Positions 9,641 through 21,562 of a stretch of DNA of 64,000 nt are shown one piece after another; the first letter of the stretch is position 1, and each line of letters starts with the position of its first letter. Location of the stretch: contig WHVA01000124.1 in assembly GCA_015179125.1 (NCBI GenBank), positions 1-64,000 of the forward strand, read 5' to 3'. The notes under the pieces were generated by a model, which was given only the letters and a program-made list of their open reading frames with translations, was not told where the DNA came from and did not search any database. A program made the translations under genes and the position numbers. This DNA is from Gautieria morchelliformis. Taxonomy: Eukaryota > Basidiomycota > Agaricomycetes > Gomphales > Gomphaceae.

Positions 9641-12014
9641 CCTGGTACCCATGAGTGCAGTTCCAGACGTGGTTCTGGCTCTTCAAGCAGCGGGAACTCA
9701 AGCAGTCCTCTTCGGTCGTGTAAAAAGGCGGCATACAGCCGCAGCCTAGGTACTTGATCTCGCCGGCTAAAACAGAGATGGATACTGAACATTCGGACAA
9801 GGGGGACCGTGAGCCTGGGGAAAGACGGTTCAAAGCAGGCTTGTGGAAGTGATGCAATGGTAGAATGCAGAACGCTGAGCTGTAGGTTATATACCAGGGG
9901 GGGAGGGAGATTGAAGGTTGGTTCGTCGTCTTCGGCATTTCCAGTTAGACGGCTTGAGCATCCAATCGTCATGTGGTTAGTACTGGTGAGGGTGTAGGGA
10001 CATCATACGAGAAAGCCATAGCAAGCGGAGGGAAAATAATACGAAGCGGCTAATTATGGTTGTATGGCTTCATCGATGATATTTGTGCATTGCCGGTCGG
10101 CGAACAGCAGCTTTCTTTCAACTATCGTCGAGTGGTTAGAATTGGTGAGGGCAGCGAAGGGCAATCTTAAATACAAGGCGAACGGAGGGAAAACAAGCTG
10201 GCCATTTTGGTCGGCGAGATGGTGATGTTTTGTCTGAATTCCAGCAGTCCCCGGGGCAGGATTTAGTGAATCTACAGCTGCTTCCACACGTGCGTCCTAT
10301 CTGTCTCGTGGAACCCAATTTCAAAGCCCCACATGCAGAAACCGCTGCCGGCCTATAACGTCTATCGAGTCCACCTCAACTCCGTACCCGGCCTGCCAGC
10401 GCCGAAGACCGTGCCCTGATCAGTGATGGACGGCTTTTTGCATGCATTAAGAGTAAGCCTTTCAACTTTCGCAAGCTGCTGGCCGAGGTCTTCTGCCATC
10501 CGTTGCAGTGCGTAACACGTCTCGACGGTCTTTGGATGAGCCCGGATTTATTCCGAATCGCACGATCACCAATGAGCATCTCAGATCTGTACCTATTCCC
10601 ATACCCCTATACAGTAGCGCTGGTGGTTTTAATTATAACATGCGTTTTTCTCCGACGCATTTTTCTCAGATGGCCATTCCCAATGTGGACCCTTAACCCT
10701 TCACTTCCAAATATGGGCCTTCCAAATCCAGCGCATCCACATACGGCCTTATATATAATCATCCTCCGGGACGCTTAGCGGGTGATGTGAAGGACTGCAA
10801 CAAAGCATGTTGCCCTGTACCCGCGCTTGCACGGTGACCCTTTGTTTCTTATTTTCATTCCTTGCTTCCATTTTATTTTTGGCCCTTTTCCTTGTTTGTG
10901 TCAGGTGCACCTTACTGTACGCATTGATGGCTAACGGGTGGATATATATATATCTGAATACTTCTTGTTCATGCCCAATAATTTATCTAGCATCCCTTGT
11001 TGTTTGACCCTCCAGAACTTTACTCGGTTCAAGTTGCTTCTTGGGCGGCAGCACACGTGCTGGATCTAATATGGATACATGGTCTGTTCAGAGTCATGCC
11101 TTCCCTCAGGCTTCGGCGCAAAGCAACCCAGTACAGGCTATCGTACATCCGAGCTCAGTGCGCATTTAAAGCGCGCGGTGAAAATCTGTTCGGGTACAGT
11201 TTGGCACTCCATCGATTTCTTTGCTATTAGTACCGTGGAAGTCATCAATGATGGCCCCGGGGCCCGGAGCAAAGCTCAGCAGTGTTTGGCCTTATCCTAT
11301 TGTCGTTTATGCTCGAATGTGCCCCTCCTGCCTGATAAATACCGAGTTTAAGGTGACTCTACACCAGTAACTAGTAACTTGTCATTTAGCAATTTCTGTC
11401 TTCTGATATCGGCGAGAACATGGGAGTGGGAAATATTGCATAGTGTTGTTTGTATTTGTATTGCATCATGATGTTACCCACAGAAAAGTCCCGGGCCATG
11501 GCGCATAGGATCGTGACACTAGCGCAGATGAGCCATGACCGATACTTGACTCATCAGCTGGGCCCGGGAGCTGAAGCAGGGTCCTAGCATCACCGTAGCT
11601 GGTCGTTGTATCGTGGTTTCAAGTTGGAGAGTATGCGCTCCGCGCTACCAGATGTCACATATAATACTCCTTACTCTGGGCAGTACTCGTACTCGTACTA
11701 CGACCGCTCGACTGGCTCGCTCGGAGGTCTTCAATCCTCGCGGCCCGGGTAAACTCGTGGATCAAATGCACAAATATTCCGCGAGTGGGCCTGGACCGCG
11801 CAGTATATCGATCGTAACAGCGTGCCTTAGAAGCAACTTGCCTTTTGTGAGAGTGCACCTTGTGTTGCTCGGAGCGCTCCATGGGACGGTGCATGACCAA
11901 CAGAATCATAATCACTAGGTGTTTCTATTCCTGTGCCACTCCTTGTTATATAGTCTACTTATATATGAAGGTCGATGTACCTTTCTTTGTACTCTTCGGA
12001 CTACATTCCTAGTT
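9641..12014. other. Long unassigned intergenic region upstream of the GH16 gene
   Basis: I see no protein family, RNA gene or transposon ends here. Only short scattered open frames are present. A simple repeat of the type GTACTC lies near 11684-11700. The last few hundred bases probably contain the promoter of the GH16 gene; no convincing TATA box is placed. Confidence 0.3.
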
Positions 12015-13420
12015 ATGATCTCAGCAGTACCCGCCCTTCTCCTGCCTCTCTACCTCATATCACGCCTACAGGTGGCGCACGCACAGTATCAATTCACGAG
12101 AGAGTACTCTGGAAGCACATTTTTTGATCGGTGGCAGTTTTATAATAATTGTCAGTAAAAAGGCCGTGTTTCCACTTGTTCATGCCTCGCTCATCCCAGC
12201 ACGCCCGCGCAGTCGACAACCTCACAAACGGCGATGCCATCTTTGTCTCCTCCCAAGTCGCCTCCTCCGCTCAGCTCGCCTTCGTCAACGCCGCAGGAAA
12301 CGCCATCATAAAAGTCGACAACACGTCCAATGTCCCGTTCAACCAGAAGCGCAACACGGTGCGGATATCCACGACGGATTCCTATGGCGTGGGCAGTCTG
12401 TGGGTCGCGGATATGCTGCATGTTCCGTTCGGGTGTAGGTGCGTGGCAATGCCTTCCAGATGCTTTCTATGATTACTCGCACTCATGTCCTGCGTTAGCG
12501 TATGGCCCGCATGGTGGAGTCAGGCTCCAAGCTGGCCGCAGGGTGGTGAGATCGATACCTTCGAGGGTGTCAACCAAGTTACCAATAGCCAAATGGCCCT
12601 CCATACCGAACCCGTACGTACACCATCCTCTTCACACCTTAGCGTGCTCAACTTCACCTCCTCGCTCCAGGGCTGCAAGCTCAACACCGCCACCGCATCC
12701 CAAACCGGCCTTGTCAACTCGACAGACTGCTCCTTCCAGACGAACTCGAACCAGGGCTGCGTCGTCACGGACCCCAGGACGCAGAGCTACGGTGCGGCCT
12801 TCGCGGCTGCCGGCGGCGGGGTCTGGGTGACGGAATTGGCAGAGAGTGGCGTGTCCGTGTGGTTCTTCACAGTGCGTGGCTTATGAATTAATGTGACTTC
12901 TGCAATGTCGTGCGCACAACTGAGCGAGCGGATAGCGGTCGGCCGTCCCGGCCTCCCTGCTAAACAACGCGAGCACCGTCGACACTTCGACACTTGGCCA
13001 GCCCGTCGCGAACTACCCCACCAATGGATGCACCGTGGACACATTTTTCGAGCCGCAGAACCTCATCCTTGACATCACACTCTGCGGTAAGTGCCTTACC
13101 TCCTCTGATTGACCAAGTGACTAAACTAAATCTTCCCAGGTGACCTGTAAGTCCACTCCCGCCCTTCTCATCCAGCGTCCCTGAATCTCTCGCCACGCAA
13201 TAGCGCCGGTAATGCGGCTGTCTTCGCACAGACCTGCTCCGGGACGTGCTACAACGACTTCGTAATCGGCCCGCCCTCGAACTACGATAACGCCTATTTC
13301 GAGATCAAAAGCATACGGACGTTCCAAAACCCGAATGTCAAGGCGAGCAGCGCTACACGCACACGGGCGACGTTCGGAGCAGTGCTGGGGGCTTTGCTGC
13401 TGTGGGCTGTGGTGGGGTGA
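12015..13420 (+). CDS. Secreted GH16 endo-beta-1,3(4)-glucanase (laminarinase type), GPI-like tail
   Basis: Exons are 12015-12150, 12213-12438, 12499-12613, 12671-12871, 12936-13086, 13140-13146 and 13204-13420. Together they keep frame for 350 residues. A signal peptide (MISAVPALLLPLYLISRLQV, cut near AHA) is followed by the GH16 fold: FFDRWQFYNN, DNLTNGD, VDNTS, the catalytic motif GGEIDTFEGVNQ with both glutamates, then Cys-rich segments (GCKLNTATA, CTVDTFFEPQNLILD, CSGTCYNDFVIGP). The hydrophobic C-terminus (FGAVLGALLLWAVVG) after a Ser-rich stretch suggests GPI anchoring. The enzyme should cleave beta-1,3 or mixed beta-glucans in the fungal or plant cell wall. The sixth exon is only 7 bases and restores CGDLAG between two introns. 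The first donor is GTCAGT. Nothing suggests inactivity. Confidence 0.88.
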
Positions 13421-13504
13421 CATGGAGACTGTTGGTTTTTCAGAAGGAATACTTAGGGATGCAGCAAGAGGGGGCAGACGCGTGAGCAAATACATGTAAA
13501 CTAC

Positions 13505-13672
13505 ATTAAAAATAGGATGAAAGGAAAGAGCAGTGACTCCCGTCAGGGTATGTTTTGCTGGAGCGCGAGGTAACCACTCCGGATTCGCGCGTTTGGATGT
13601 ACCAGGGGGCAGATGTGCCAGATGAGATACTTCTTCTAATGCTTGGGCAAGGCGTGACTCCAGATCCATAAT
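13505..13672 (-). pseudogene. PAC1/LIS1-like gene fragment
   Basis: A single exon-like piece after an acceptor (TTTCTAG) reads IMDLESRLAQALEEV, then EWLPRAPAKHTLTG and VTALSFHPIF. These match the junction between the coiled coil and the first WD40 repeat of nuclear distribution protein PAC1/LIS1, a dynein regulator. A few residues usually found between HTLTG and the next strand are missing. The piece stops at a possible donor and no WD40 repeats follow, because the GH16 3' end lies there. On the other side is a Ty3 gag remnant. It is therefore an isolated exon, either a captured fragment or a relic of a destroyed gene. Confidence 0.6.
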
Positions 13673-13924
13673 CTAGAAATACCGCATTAGCAACAACGTC
13701 AACAGATCATCCTCTAATGTGCACCTTGCGCTGTAGTCGTATGACCCCAGTCCACTTTTTGACCAATAGACCGGTTGTTTTCGCGCTCGCATCGGGCTCA
13801 AAATCCGCCTGTAATGACCCCAAGCGCAATGATCAAGTGTCCGTTCTGATTGAGGACGCGACACACCAGCTTCGGAACCTCTGCTTTCATTTGGTCGTAT
13901 GTTTTGGTGAAACCAGCCGCTGAA

Positions 13925-14056
13925 CAGCGAAAAATTGCCTCCCACCCACAGCCGGGTTTTAGCCCGACCGAGCCCGGCCCGAGCCCTCAAAAGCCGAGCC
14001 CTGACCCGGGCTTTCGAGACCGGCCCGGCCCGGCCCAGGAAACACAGCTCGTTTTT
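13925..14056. repeat. G/C-rich short-period repeat block
   Basis: The block is built from repeated GAGCCC, GGCCCG and GGGCTT words in a much less G/C-rich surrounding. Such dense subterminal repeats occur in some fungal hAT-type MITEs, but I cannot define both ends here. Confidence 0.35.
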
Positions 14057-14720
14057 CGGGCAGAACAAGTCGGAAAAGGTTTTCTTGAAGGTGTCCCAGT
14101 CCCGGAAGTAGTTGCCCTTGCCCTTTGCTTCGTGTCGGATCACCTTGTTTGAAAAATGGGCAGTGCGGTCCAACTTGAAAAAGGACAATGCCCAGTGAAT
14201 CTGAGCCTGGTCGTTTGGAAAGAGGTCTCCAACAATTGTGAAGTAGATGCTGCATGCATTGAAGAAAGCATATCCCTTCTCCTGATCTCCGTCACAGTCC
14301 GCTGGAGTTGCAGGTTTGACCTTTGCCAACTTTGTGGACATCCTCTCTTCCACTACTTCCACTTTTCCGAAATCTGACTCATCCTGCATTGCATTTCCAC
14401 CACTTCATGGAATATCTAACTTAGCCAAAATCATTTGTATGGCTGTTTCGATCGCGTTGGCATTCACCCGGTTCTCATCAACTCCTCCTCTGTATTCCAA
14501 AGACAATCGTCCAGATCCATGTCAGAAGGAGGAGTATGGGATGGGATTTCCTGTGTTGGGAGCTCAAGATAAGAAGAGGGGCTGTCATAAGCCATGTGCG
14601 CGGAAGAGGTTGCAATCTCCGAGTCGCTATCTCTGATTCCAAACAGGCCTATGGTGAATGCAATGTGCAGTATGACCGCCAGTCCTCTAGTGGAGAGACT
14701 TTTCTGCTGTAAGGGCAACC
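14040..14720 (-). mobile_element. Ty3-type gag remnant
   Basis: The translation of the minus strand includes the retrotransposon gag core (FFNACSIYFTIVGDLFPND, then WDTFKKTFSDLF). It is a broken relic with no pol next to it. It is bordered by a G/C-rich repeat block on one side and by a solo LTR of another family on the other. Confidence 0.6.
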
Positions 14721-15099
14721 CTAGCTGGCTGTGGAGGTCACACTACCACACAACTGACAAGGGGAAATCCAAAGAGAAAAGTCTAAGGACCCCTGATGTC
14801 AGTGAGCCTATATTATACTACGCTAATCCGCAGCCAAGGACAACACTCAGCACTCACCATCAACCCTGCATTGCCCTGACCCCTGACCCTTGACCGACCC
14901 TTGATGCCACCTACTACACGAGTCACTTGACTCCCGACACTGTTCCGAAGGTGGAAGTCAGAGAGTGGAGTGGAATTGGCAAAGTGAACGGAACTGGTGG
15001 GAGCTCCCCCAGAAGCGGAACCATTTCTGAAAGTGGAGTCAGAGATGGAAGCGGAACTTAGGGTGTTGTCAGAGCTGGAAAACAGGGTGTCCCCTGACA
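14708..15099 (+). repeat. Solo LTR, TGTAAGGG family
   Basis: The repeat starts TGTAAGGGCAACCCTAGCTGG and ends GGTGTCCCCTGACA. It matches 38819-39285 and 48079-48501 along its length. Flanking bases (tctgc and gatac) do not form a target duplication, so one side has probably been rearranged. Confidence 0.75.
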
Positions 15100-15270
15100 G
15101 ATACCCCCTACCTCACATACTCAGCATGCTAACAAAAACCAATACCAACCAGCAAATGTCATTGCCACTGTTCAACTCACAGGAGTGAACATTGGCATGT
15201 GTTATTATCATGGATCTGGCATGAAGACTGGCTCCAGAAATTGTGAAAGGATCTTTACAGAGTTGGTTGG

Positions 15271-15865
15271 TGTTACGACCTGTTCCCGAATCCGGACTGA
15301 AGCTTGGCTTCGGCTCTCGTTCGGGAACCTCCGGTATATCTCGGCTTCCTTCGGGTTTCCCTTCGCATTTCCCATCACCCCTGATTCCCTTATTAGTTAG
15401 TTCCCTGTTTGCCTGACCCTTGTTTCCCCTGACCGTTGATCCAATCATGTTCTCTTCGCGACCCTGCATGCTACTTTACTATATAGACCTCCAGTCCATG
15501 TACAGTAGCTCCTCAGTTCAGATATCAAATTAGATTATCGTACTTGAGGCCCTTTGCTTGTTATTGAAACCCGTATCTCGGCTTATAGCCGAGACCGCTC
15601 CCGAAATTAGGGCGGAACATAGAGTGGGCGCAACCCAAGAGGTTGAAGCCAAGCCCTCCGACCCGAGACCCAAGTTCGGGCTGGTATAGCTGAACTACAG
15701 TACGAACACAACCTTAACAGTATATCTGAACTCTCTACACTCTTTGTTCAGAATGCTGATTACCTGATCTTACACCTGTGCCGAAGGCAGCCGTGTAACG
15801 CCGACAATCGAAGCTCAGCATGCACGAGGTGCTTCGAGCGTCCCAGAAAACCCCCCGTTCCGTCA
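15271..15865 (+). repeat. 5' LTR of a second Ty3/gypsy element
   Basis: The repeat begins TGTTACGACCTG and is placed to end at CCGTCA just before a possible primer-binding segment starting TGGTATTCC. Its layout (a GGGCGCAACC block and a TTGAAGCC segment near the 3' end) resembles the solo LTR at 30502-31160. The right boundary is approximate. Confidence 0.6.
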
Positions 15866-18102
15866 CTGGTATTCCAACCCCCCGTCAGTTCAACCTGCAC
15901 CCAGGCACCGAGTAATTGGTGCTGGCCAAGGGTGCATCAGCGAAGTTCCCAAAGAACTGAACGCTGAGCCCCCCTAGCCAAGTGATCCTGGCGATAGTGG
16001 TGGAGGTGGTGATGATTCTGATTCCGGTTCCGAGCATAATTCCAATCCCGAAGTAGCAGGCCCGAGACCTAATCCCAACCCAAATGCAGCGGCAAACGGC
16101 GAGGAACAGGTTGGGTGATTGCTCACGGCTTTGAAAAAGCTCGCCGACAATGGGCTTGGTGGTGGTGGAGACCGAAGTGACTCGAAGGCTAAACTCCGGG
16201 AACCCAACCAGTTCAATGGCTCGGACCCGAAAAAGTTCCGAGGATTTCTTCTCCAGTGCACGCTGAATTTCTGTGCCAAACCCCAAGCATTCCGAGATGG
16301 TTCTACGAAAGTGAACTATGTTTTGTCCTTCCTCAAGGGAACAGCTCTGGATTACTTTGAGCCCTACCTTGCAGATGACCCTGCCGACGAACCTGCATGG
16401 GCTTCAGATTACATGGCATTCATGGAAGAGCTCTACCTGAATTTCGGTCCCTATGACCAAGTTGCGGATGCCGAAATTGAGCTCGAGAATCTGGTCATGA
16501 AGGATAACCACAAGGCAACTCGGTTTTTCGTCGAATTCTATAGACTTGCATCCGTCTTTCAGTACAACGATTTGGCTTTGCATCGCCGAGCCTACTTGGC
16601 TTTGCCAAAGGGAATCAAGGACGAAATGGTGCATTTCGACAAACCCTGAACCCTTGATGACCTCCGAGACCTCGTTCAGAAATTTGACCAGAGGTATTGG
16701 GAACATTGCGGTGAGCTCTCCTGTGAGACTCATTCCACCCCAAAACCTGAGGCCAAGAATGACAGGTCGGCCAACCAAAACCGAGGCTCCCAGAACAACG
16801 ACCAGCATCAAGGTCAAGGTTCCGGCAACTCTAACCCTAATGCCAGTAATAACCATGGCAAAGGCAAGGACAAGCCGAAAGGGAATAACCAGTCCGAGGG
16901 CGGCAAGGATGGCAAACTCACGCCTGCAGAATGTCAGTGTCGCATGGATAACAGTCTCTGCTTAGTATGTGCGCAGAGTGGCCACCATGCGAAGGAGTGT
17001 CCGAGAGCCACGTCGGCCCATGCAGCCGCAGCTTCTGATGGGAAGACGTCCGACGATAAAGCCGATGGCTCGGCTTCGGGTGCAAAAAAATAGTCAGCGG
17101 CCCTACGGCCTCTGCGCATACTGAGGGTCGCGTTGACTCGGCTTGCGCATTGGGGGAGGTAAGAATCAATGCTTCTGCTCTCTGTTCCCCAAATCCTCTT
17201 GTAGTTAGTCTATCCTTGTCTCTGCTCCCCAACCAAAAAGTTTAAAGCCCTAGTAGATTCCAGTTCTACTCATTGTTTCATTGAATCAGTTTTGTGAGTA
17301 GAAATAGCCTGAAAACCCGATCCGTAGATCCAATCCCGCTCTGTTTGTTTGATGGTAGTACAAATTCGGTAATTACTGAAGCTGTAGAGCTACCTATCTG
17401 TTTCCCCAATGGTCACACCCATTCCGTAGACTTTTATGTCACCCCCCTTGATTCGTCTGTTTTGGTAGTTCTTGGACACAACTGGCTCACCGGCTACAAT
17501 CCGTTGATTGACTGGGTATTGGGCAGTATTACATTCTGAACTACCCTTCCAGGCAGTCCTGTGGACAACCTGCTGGCTTCGGCTGCTTGCACCTCTACGA
17601 CCGAGACTGAGCCAAACCCGAGCTTAGAAGCTGCCCGGGTGGCTCTCCTGAATGCAGCGGCATTTTACCGTGCCTGCAAACTAGAGGGTTACCAATGTTT
17701 CCAGCTAAACCTGGCACAACCTGAACCCGAGATGTCGGCCCATTCGGCCTCTGTGCAACCCGATCCGGTGGATCTAAAGGATGTTCCGAAGGAGTATCAT
17801 GACTTCACAGATGTCTTTAGAAAATCCAAGGGCTCCCCACCGACCCTATGATCTGAAGATCGCCCTGGAGGATGGGGCTACTCCTCCTCAGCCCCCGTTA
17901 TACTCGCTCTCTACCTTGGAGCTTTCCACACTCCAAGCTTTCATTGATGAGCACCTGAACTTGGGTTAAATTCGACCCACTCGGTCCTCCCACGGAGCCC
18001 CTATCCTCTTTGTCAAAAAGAAGAGTGGTGAACTTTGGCTCTGCATGGATTTCCGAGCACTCAATAAGATTATGAAGAAGGACCATGTAAATAACCTATG
18101 TA
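15271..18102 (+). mobile_element. Ty3/gypsy element, 5' part (LTR, gag, protease, start of RT)
   Basis: After the LTR, a gag region at about 16119-17095 has the gag core (NFCAKPQAFRDGSTKVNYVL) and a CCHC zinc knuckle (CLVCAQSGHHAKECP). A protease-like region near 17240-17540 has LVDSSSTHCF and LGHNWLTGYNPLIDW. RT begins near 17781 and includes VKKKSGELWLCMDFRALNK. The element is broken, and its RT is cut off at 18102 by the Helitron end. The missing 3' half was not found elsewhere in the window. Confidence 0.8.
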
Positions 18103-18276
18103 CAAGACCCGCCGGCGCTTCGCGCATTAGTTGTAGTATAGAAAAAATAATACTGGAAAAATACTTAGGTGGATGCTGGCACAATCATGATGGTGAATTC
18201 CGGAAATTGCACAATAAAGTTGGTCACGACAGAATGCCAGCGATGTAAGATCAATGCCAATATGATCCAGGGTAAG
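18103..18276 (-). mobile_element. Helitron 3' terminus and last helicase motif
   Basis: On the minus strand the sequence reads LTLDHIGIDLTSLAF..QLYCAIS, the last motif of Pif1-like Helitron helicases. It then runs to a G/C-rich hairpin (GCGCGAAGCGC) followed by GGCGGGTCTTG near 18103. A hairpin a few bases before a CTRR-like end is the Helitron 3' signature; here the end is CTTG, one base off. The motif continues, without a frame change, in 28903-29302 on the far side of a Ty3 insertion. Confidence 0.7.
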
Positions 18277-18491
18277 TGTAAAGGATGTCGATCTTAAGAC
18301 CTTGTATCACAAGGGCACTACAGAACTTGACCAATGAGTGGTATTCTGAATGCTACATAGTGACAGGTAAGAGTAAGATGCGATGGGGACCGCTGGCCGG
18401 TTCCCACGCATAAACTATACAGTGGGTCCCTAAGGGGCCCACTGGGATTATGTAATAACTATTGTACATGTAGATACATGGGTTATTTACA
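18277..18491 (-). repeat. 3' LTR of the full-length Ty3 element
   Basis: The LTR is bounded by TGTAAAGG and GGTTATTTACA on the plus strand. A purine-rich tract (plus-strand CCCTCCCCCTC, 18493-18503) lies just inside it, as expected next to a 3' LTR. The GTAAG duplication precedes it. Confidence 0.93.
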
Positions 18492-18527
18492 CCCTCCCCC
18501 TCTATAGACAACTATAGGGGTTAACTA

Positions 18528-21500
18528 CTACTCATAGAGGTCATCCATGAGGGAGTCCTCTAGAGTGGCCGATACGATGACGTCGTCGTCGTACAGGGCC
18601 GGTGGAGCACGTGACTCCTCTGGGGGCACCTCCGCATCATGGGTGGTGATCAGGTGAGGCTGGTCGGCCTCACCACTAGCGGCGGTATCCGCTTGGGTGA
18701 TGGGGCCAGTGTCCTCGTGGAGCATGGCCTCAACGGCCGGGTCCTCAGTTTGAGGAGGGGGCCGGAAGCGCGCCAGCTCTCGGTCGAGCTGAGTGTGAGT
18801 GAGGGGTCGCGGCACCGCAGCCCTCACATGGCTGGTCTCGATGACCTTTTGTTGGCCCTCGCGGGCGGTGGCACTGAATGCCGCGGCGGTGATGCTGCGT
18901 TGAACATAATGTTCAATGCACGCCACTCGCTCGCGAGTGACCCCCGCGTAGCGGGCCAACCATCTCGCAATCTCAGCGAGGGGGATGTCGGGGCCGGCTC
19001 AGCCCTCCACAGGGAATGGGCCCGTGATTGAGAGCCGCAGGGTGGTGCTCTGAGGCGTCAGCACTTCCCTGGCGTCGACGAGGCTCGACCATTGGTCTGT
19101 CGAGCCAAAGAGGTCGAGTAGCCTCGCCCTGAGAGGTGATGCGACCCCTTTGATCCAGGGTGCAAGCGCCTTCAACCACATCCAGATGTCCATGTCGTCT
19201 AGGTTGAAGGTGCCATCCGCGTTGTCACGGATGGCAGATGGGATCCCTTCAGGGTTGTGTATCCAACCCTTCAGGATGGCCGCGATGTCGTGCGGGGTAC
19301 CGCCCACTATCACGAGACAATCTCTTTTGGGATTGCGAGCGCGTTGTTTGCGCTCGATGCGTTTGAATATGCCAATCATCTCGCGCGTACGCGCGAGCTG
19401 CGGCGTTTCTTTTGCCCGCGCTATGAGTTCGACGAAGCGTGGGTCATCGAGTGGGCAGATGTCGTACCATTGAGTACGACGCTGTTGGGCCTTTCCTACC
19501 GGCCGTGGTAGGAGGCCCGTCTTGGAGATCGGTGGGTCTCCGAGTGGGATGAGCGTCCCCTCCCCGGGTAGGGAGGGTGAACTGTCCCCGCCGGCGGAGG
19601 CAGGGCCACGCCAGGCCCGATGTACTGGGCCTCGATCTGTGCTACCCGCCGCTGAAGGGCGGGGTCATTGACAGTGTGCGACGACGACGCCGCTAGGTAA
19701 GCGCTAATCGCGCTTTCCTTCGCAATGGCTAGCCCATTGAGGGTGTGGGGGGAGCCGCGCAATTTCTTGTGCTTTTTCTTTGGCTGCTCTGCCAGCCTCT
19801 GTGCCCGTTCGGGGTCGTACGTCTTCCAGACGGATGAGTCGGACTCCCATCCATCTGGGACGCCGTACGCAGAGTCGGAAGGCGCGCTCTGTCCTTCCGT
19901 TGTTGTCCTTGTCGGGGTTGGCGCCAACAATCGGGATGCTAGTCCTGATGTTGCGCGCGCCGGCAGAGGTACCGGCCCGGCCACTGGGTCCGTGGCGGGG
20001 TCATGTCTTTTAGGAATAATATATTAGATATATCAGAATGGATATATCTGGTGACTCAGGGAGTGGGAATCCTTCGTGCACCCCTGTGCACAGTATATGC
20101 GTGAGCTGACTAAGCTCTGTGGAGCGAGTCGTCACTGATTGATGTAGGTCACGTGACCGAGTCGAGGAAGAAACAGGTGAGAACAGAGGAACAAGGGATC
20201 CGAAGCTTTCGCTTTTGGAACATTATAGTGTAGCCAGTTATAGTAGACTCTCAACAAAGAATTAGAGAAATCTATCAAGAAACAAGCTCTGTAGCTATCA
20301 AACAAGTCTACAGTTACTTCAGGAGGTGAAACAGTGAATCATGGATATTTCTGGATGATATTCTGGATGTTTTGTTCGTACATTTATGGTAGCTACTTAT
20401 ACTAAAATAGTAGTGAGTACCAGTGTTCAAGATAGTGAGTGAATGGGTCAGGATAATGTGGAAATGCTCCACAGGCTGCATACAGCTGTGGGGCAGGAAC
20501 AATGATGGGGATACTTGTCCTACTGACAAGTATCTAAGCTGGGACCTTGGAGCAATATACAAAGCCCCTTTCAACATGTAATACACTTCGTAATCAGTGG
20601 AGCTGGTCAGGGGAATAGAATAGAAAAGAATTCTGTGTGTCCTGTGCTGTGTGCCTACAGCAGCCTTGGCAAGGCATTTGCCATCTCTGTACCTCTCTCC
20701 TGAGGTATCTATTCAGTACGTCCATAGATAGGACTGTATACTGTAATCTCCATCGTGTCCGATGTCCCTGTATGGGACTATTAGTCCCATAGCAATATTT
20801 CTTCTGACCAGGGCCCAGGTGCCTGCTTTCCAGGGCAGGCACTGCTACTGGTGCATGGATTATTTCTCCCAGATGTTAGCTCAGTTAGACGATTGTATAG
20901 ACCTTAGAATACTGTGTGATATAGCTATCTCATTTATTCTAACAATGTCGCGGCCTTTTTGAGGCAACGTGGGCCAGGGTAACCTGGAGCTGGGCTGCGC
21001 TCAGCTGTTGCTCCAGTTCCTTGATCCTGGCGCGCTCGGTTGCAAGCGCGTTGTCGCGGTCCTCGACCGCACGTTCCAGCTCCTTGACCTCTTTTTTAAG
21101 GTCGTGGATGGCCTGGAGGGGCTCTTCTCGCGTGTCACATGCGATGCCCCTTGGGAGCCATCCTCAAGCTGCATCGACGGCGTCGCCGATGTCTTCGTCC
21201 CGCAATTTGACCTTGGGGGTGCCGGTCGCGGCCCTAAGGTGCGCGGCGTAGTCCACGCACGTTGCGCTATTGTCCGGGTGGACGATGGCGGGGGCGTCCT
21301 CCCATCCCATGATCATCCAGTGCTCCTGGTCTATTGGAGCACGGAGAATGTCTGCAACCCCCTGTCTCAGGGCCGTTGTTCGCGTTGTGGACGTTGACGG
21401 ATCAACGTCCATCCCATCTTTAGGGGGCATCATCTTCGTGGGGATGATGTTGGTTAGCTTCCAAGAAGCGATGCGCCCTCGGAAAGATCCGAGGTGAAAA

Positions 21501-21562
21501 TTTAACCGCCCCGTGGCTGGCGCGTCACGTGGTCTGCACGTGACAGATGCATCTAGCAGCAT
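18528..21562 (-). CDS. Extra coding region after pol in the full-length copy, interrupted by a solo LTR
   Basis: This region aligns with 1037-3067. It begins near 21440 with PPKDGMDVDPSTSTTRT. It contains the basic cluster KKKHKKLRGSPH and an acidic C-terminal part near 18540-18960 (ARYAGVTRERVACIEHYVQR). A 937-base solo LTR is inserted at 20008-20944. Function is unknown. Confidence 0.65.
20008..20944 (-). repeat. Solo LTR-like insertion within the Ty3 extra coding region
   Basis: Comparison with the uninterrupted copy at 1037-3067 gives exact limits. The target ATGTC is duplicated at 20003-20007 and 20945-20949. On the minus strand the insert starts TGTTAGAATAA, and its other end is an imperfect inverted match. 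No coding domain is found. A 5-base duplication and these termini fit a long solo LTR; a non-autonomous DNA element is less likely. Confidence 0.65.

Noticed and set aside
14708-15099. A complete insertion with target duplication for this TGTAAGGG copy.
   Set aside because: Flanks tctgc and gatac do not match, so only the repeat itself is claimed.
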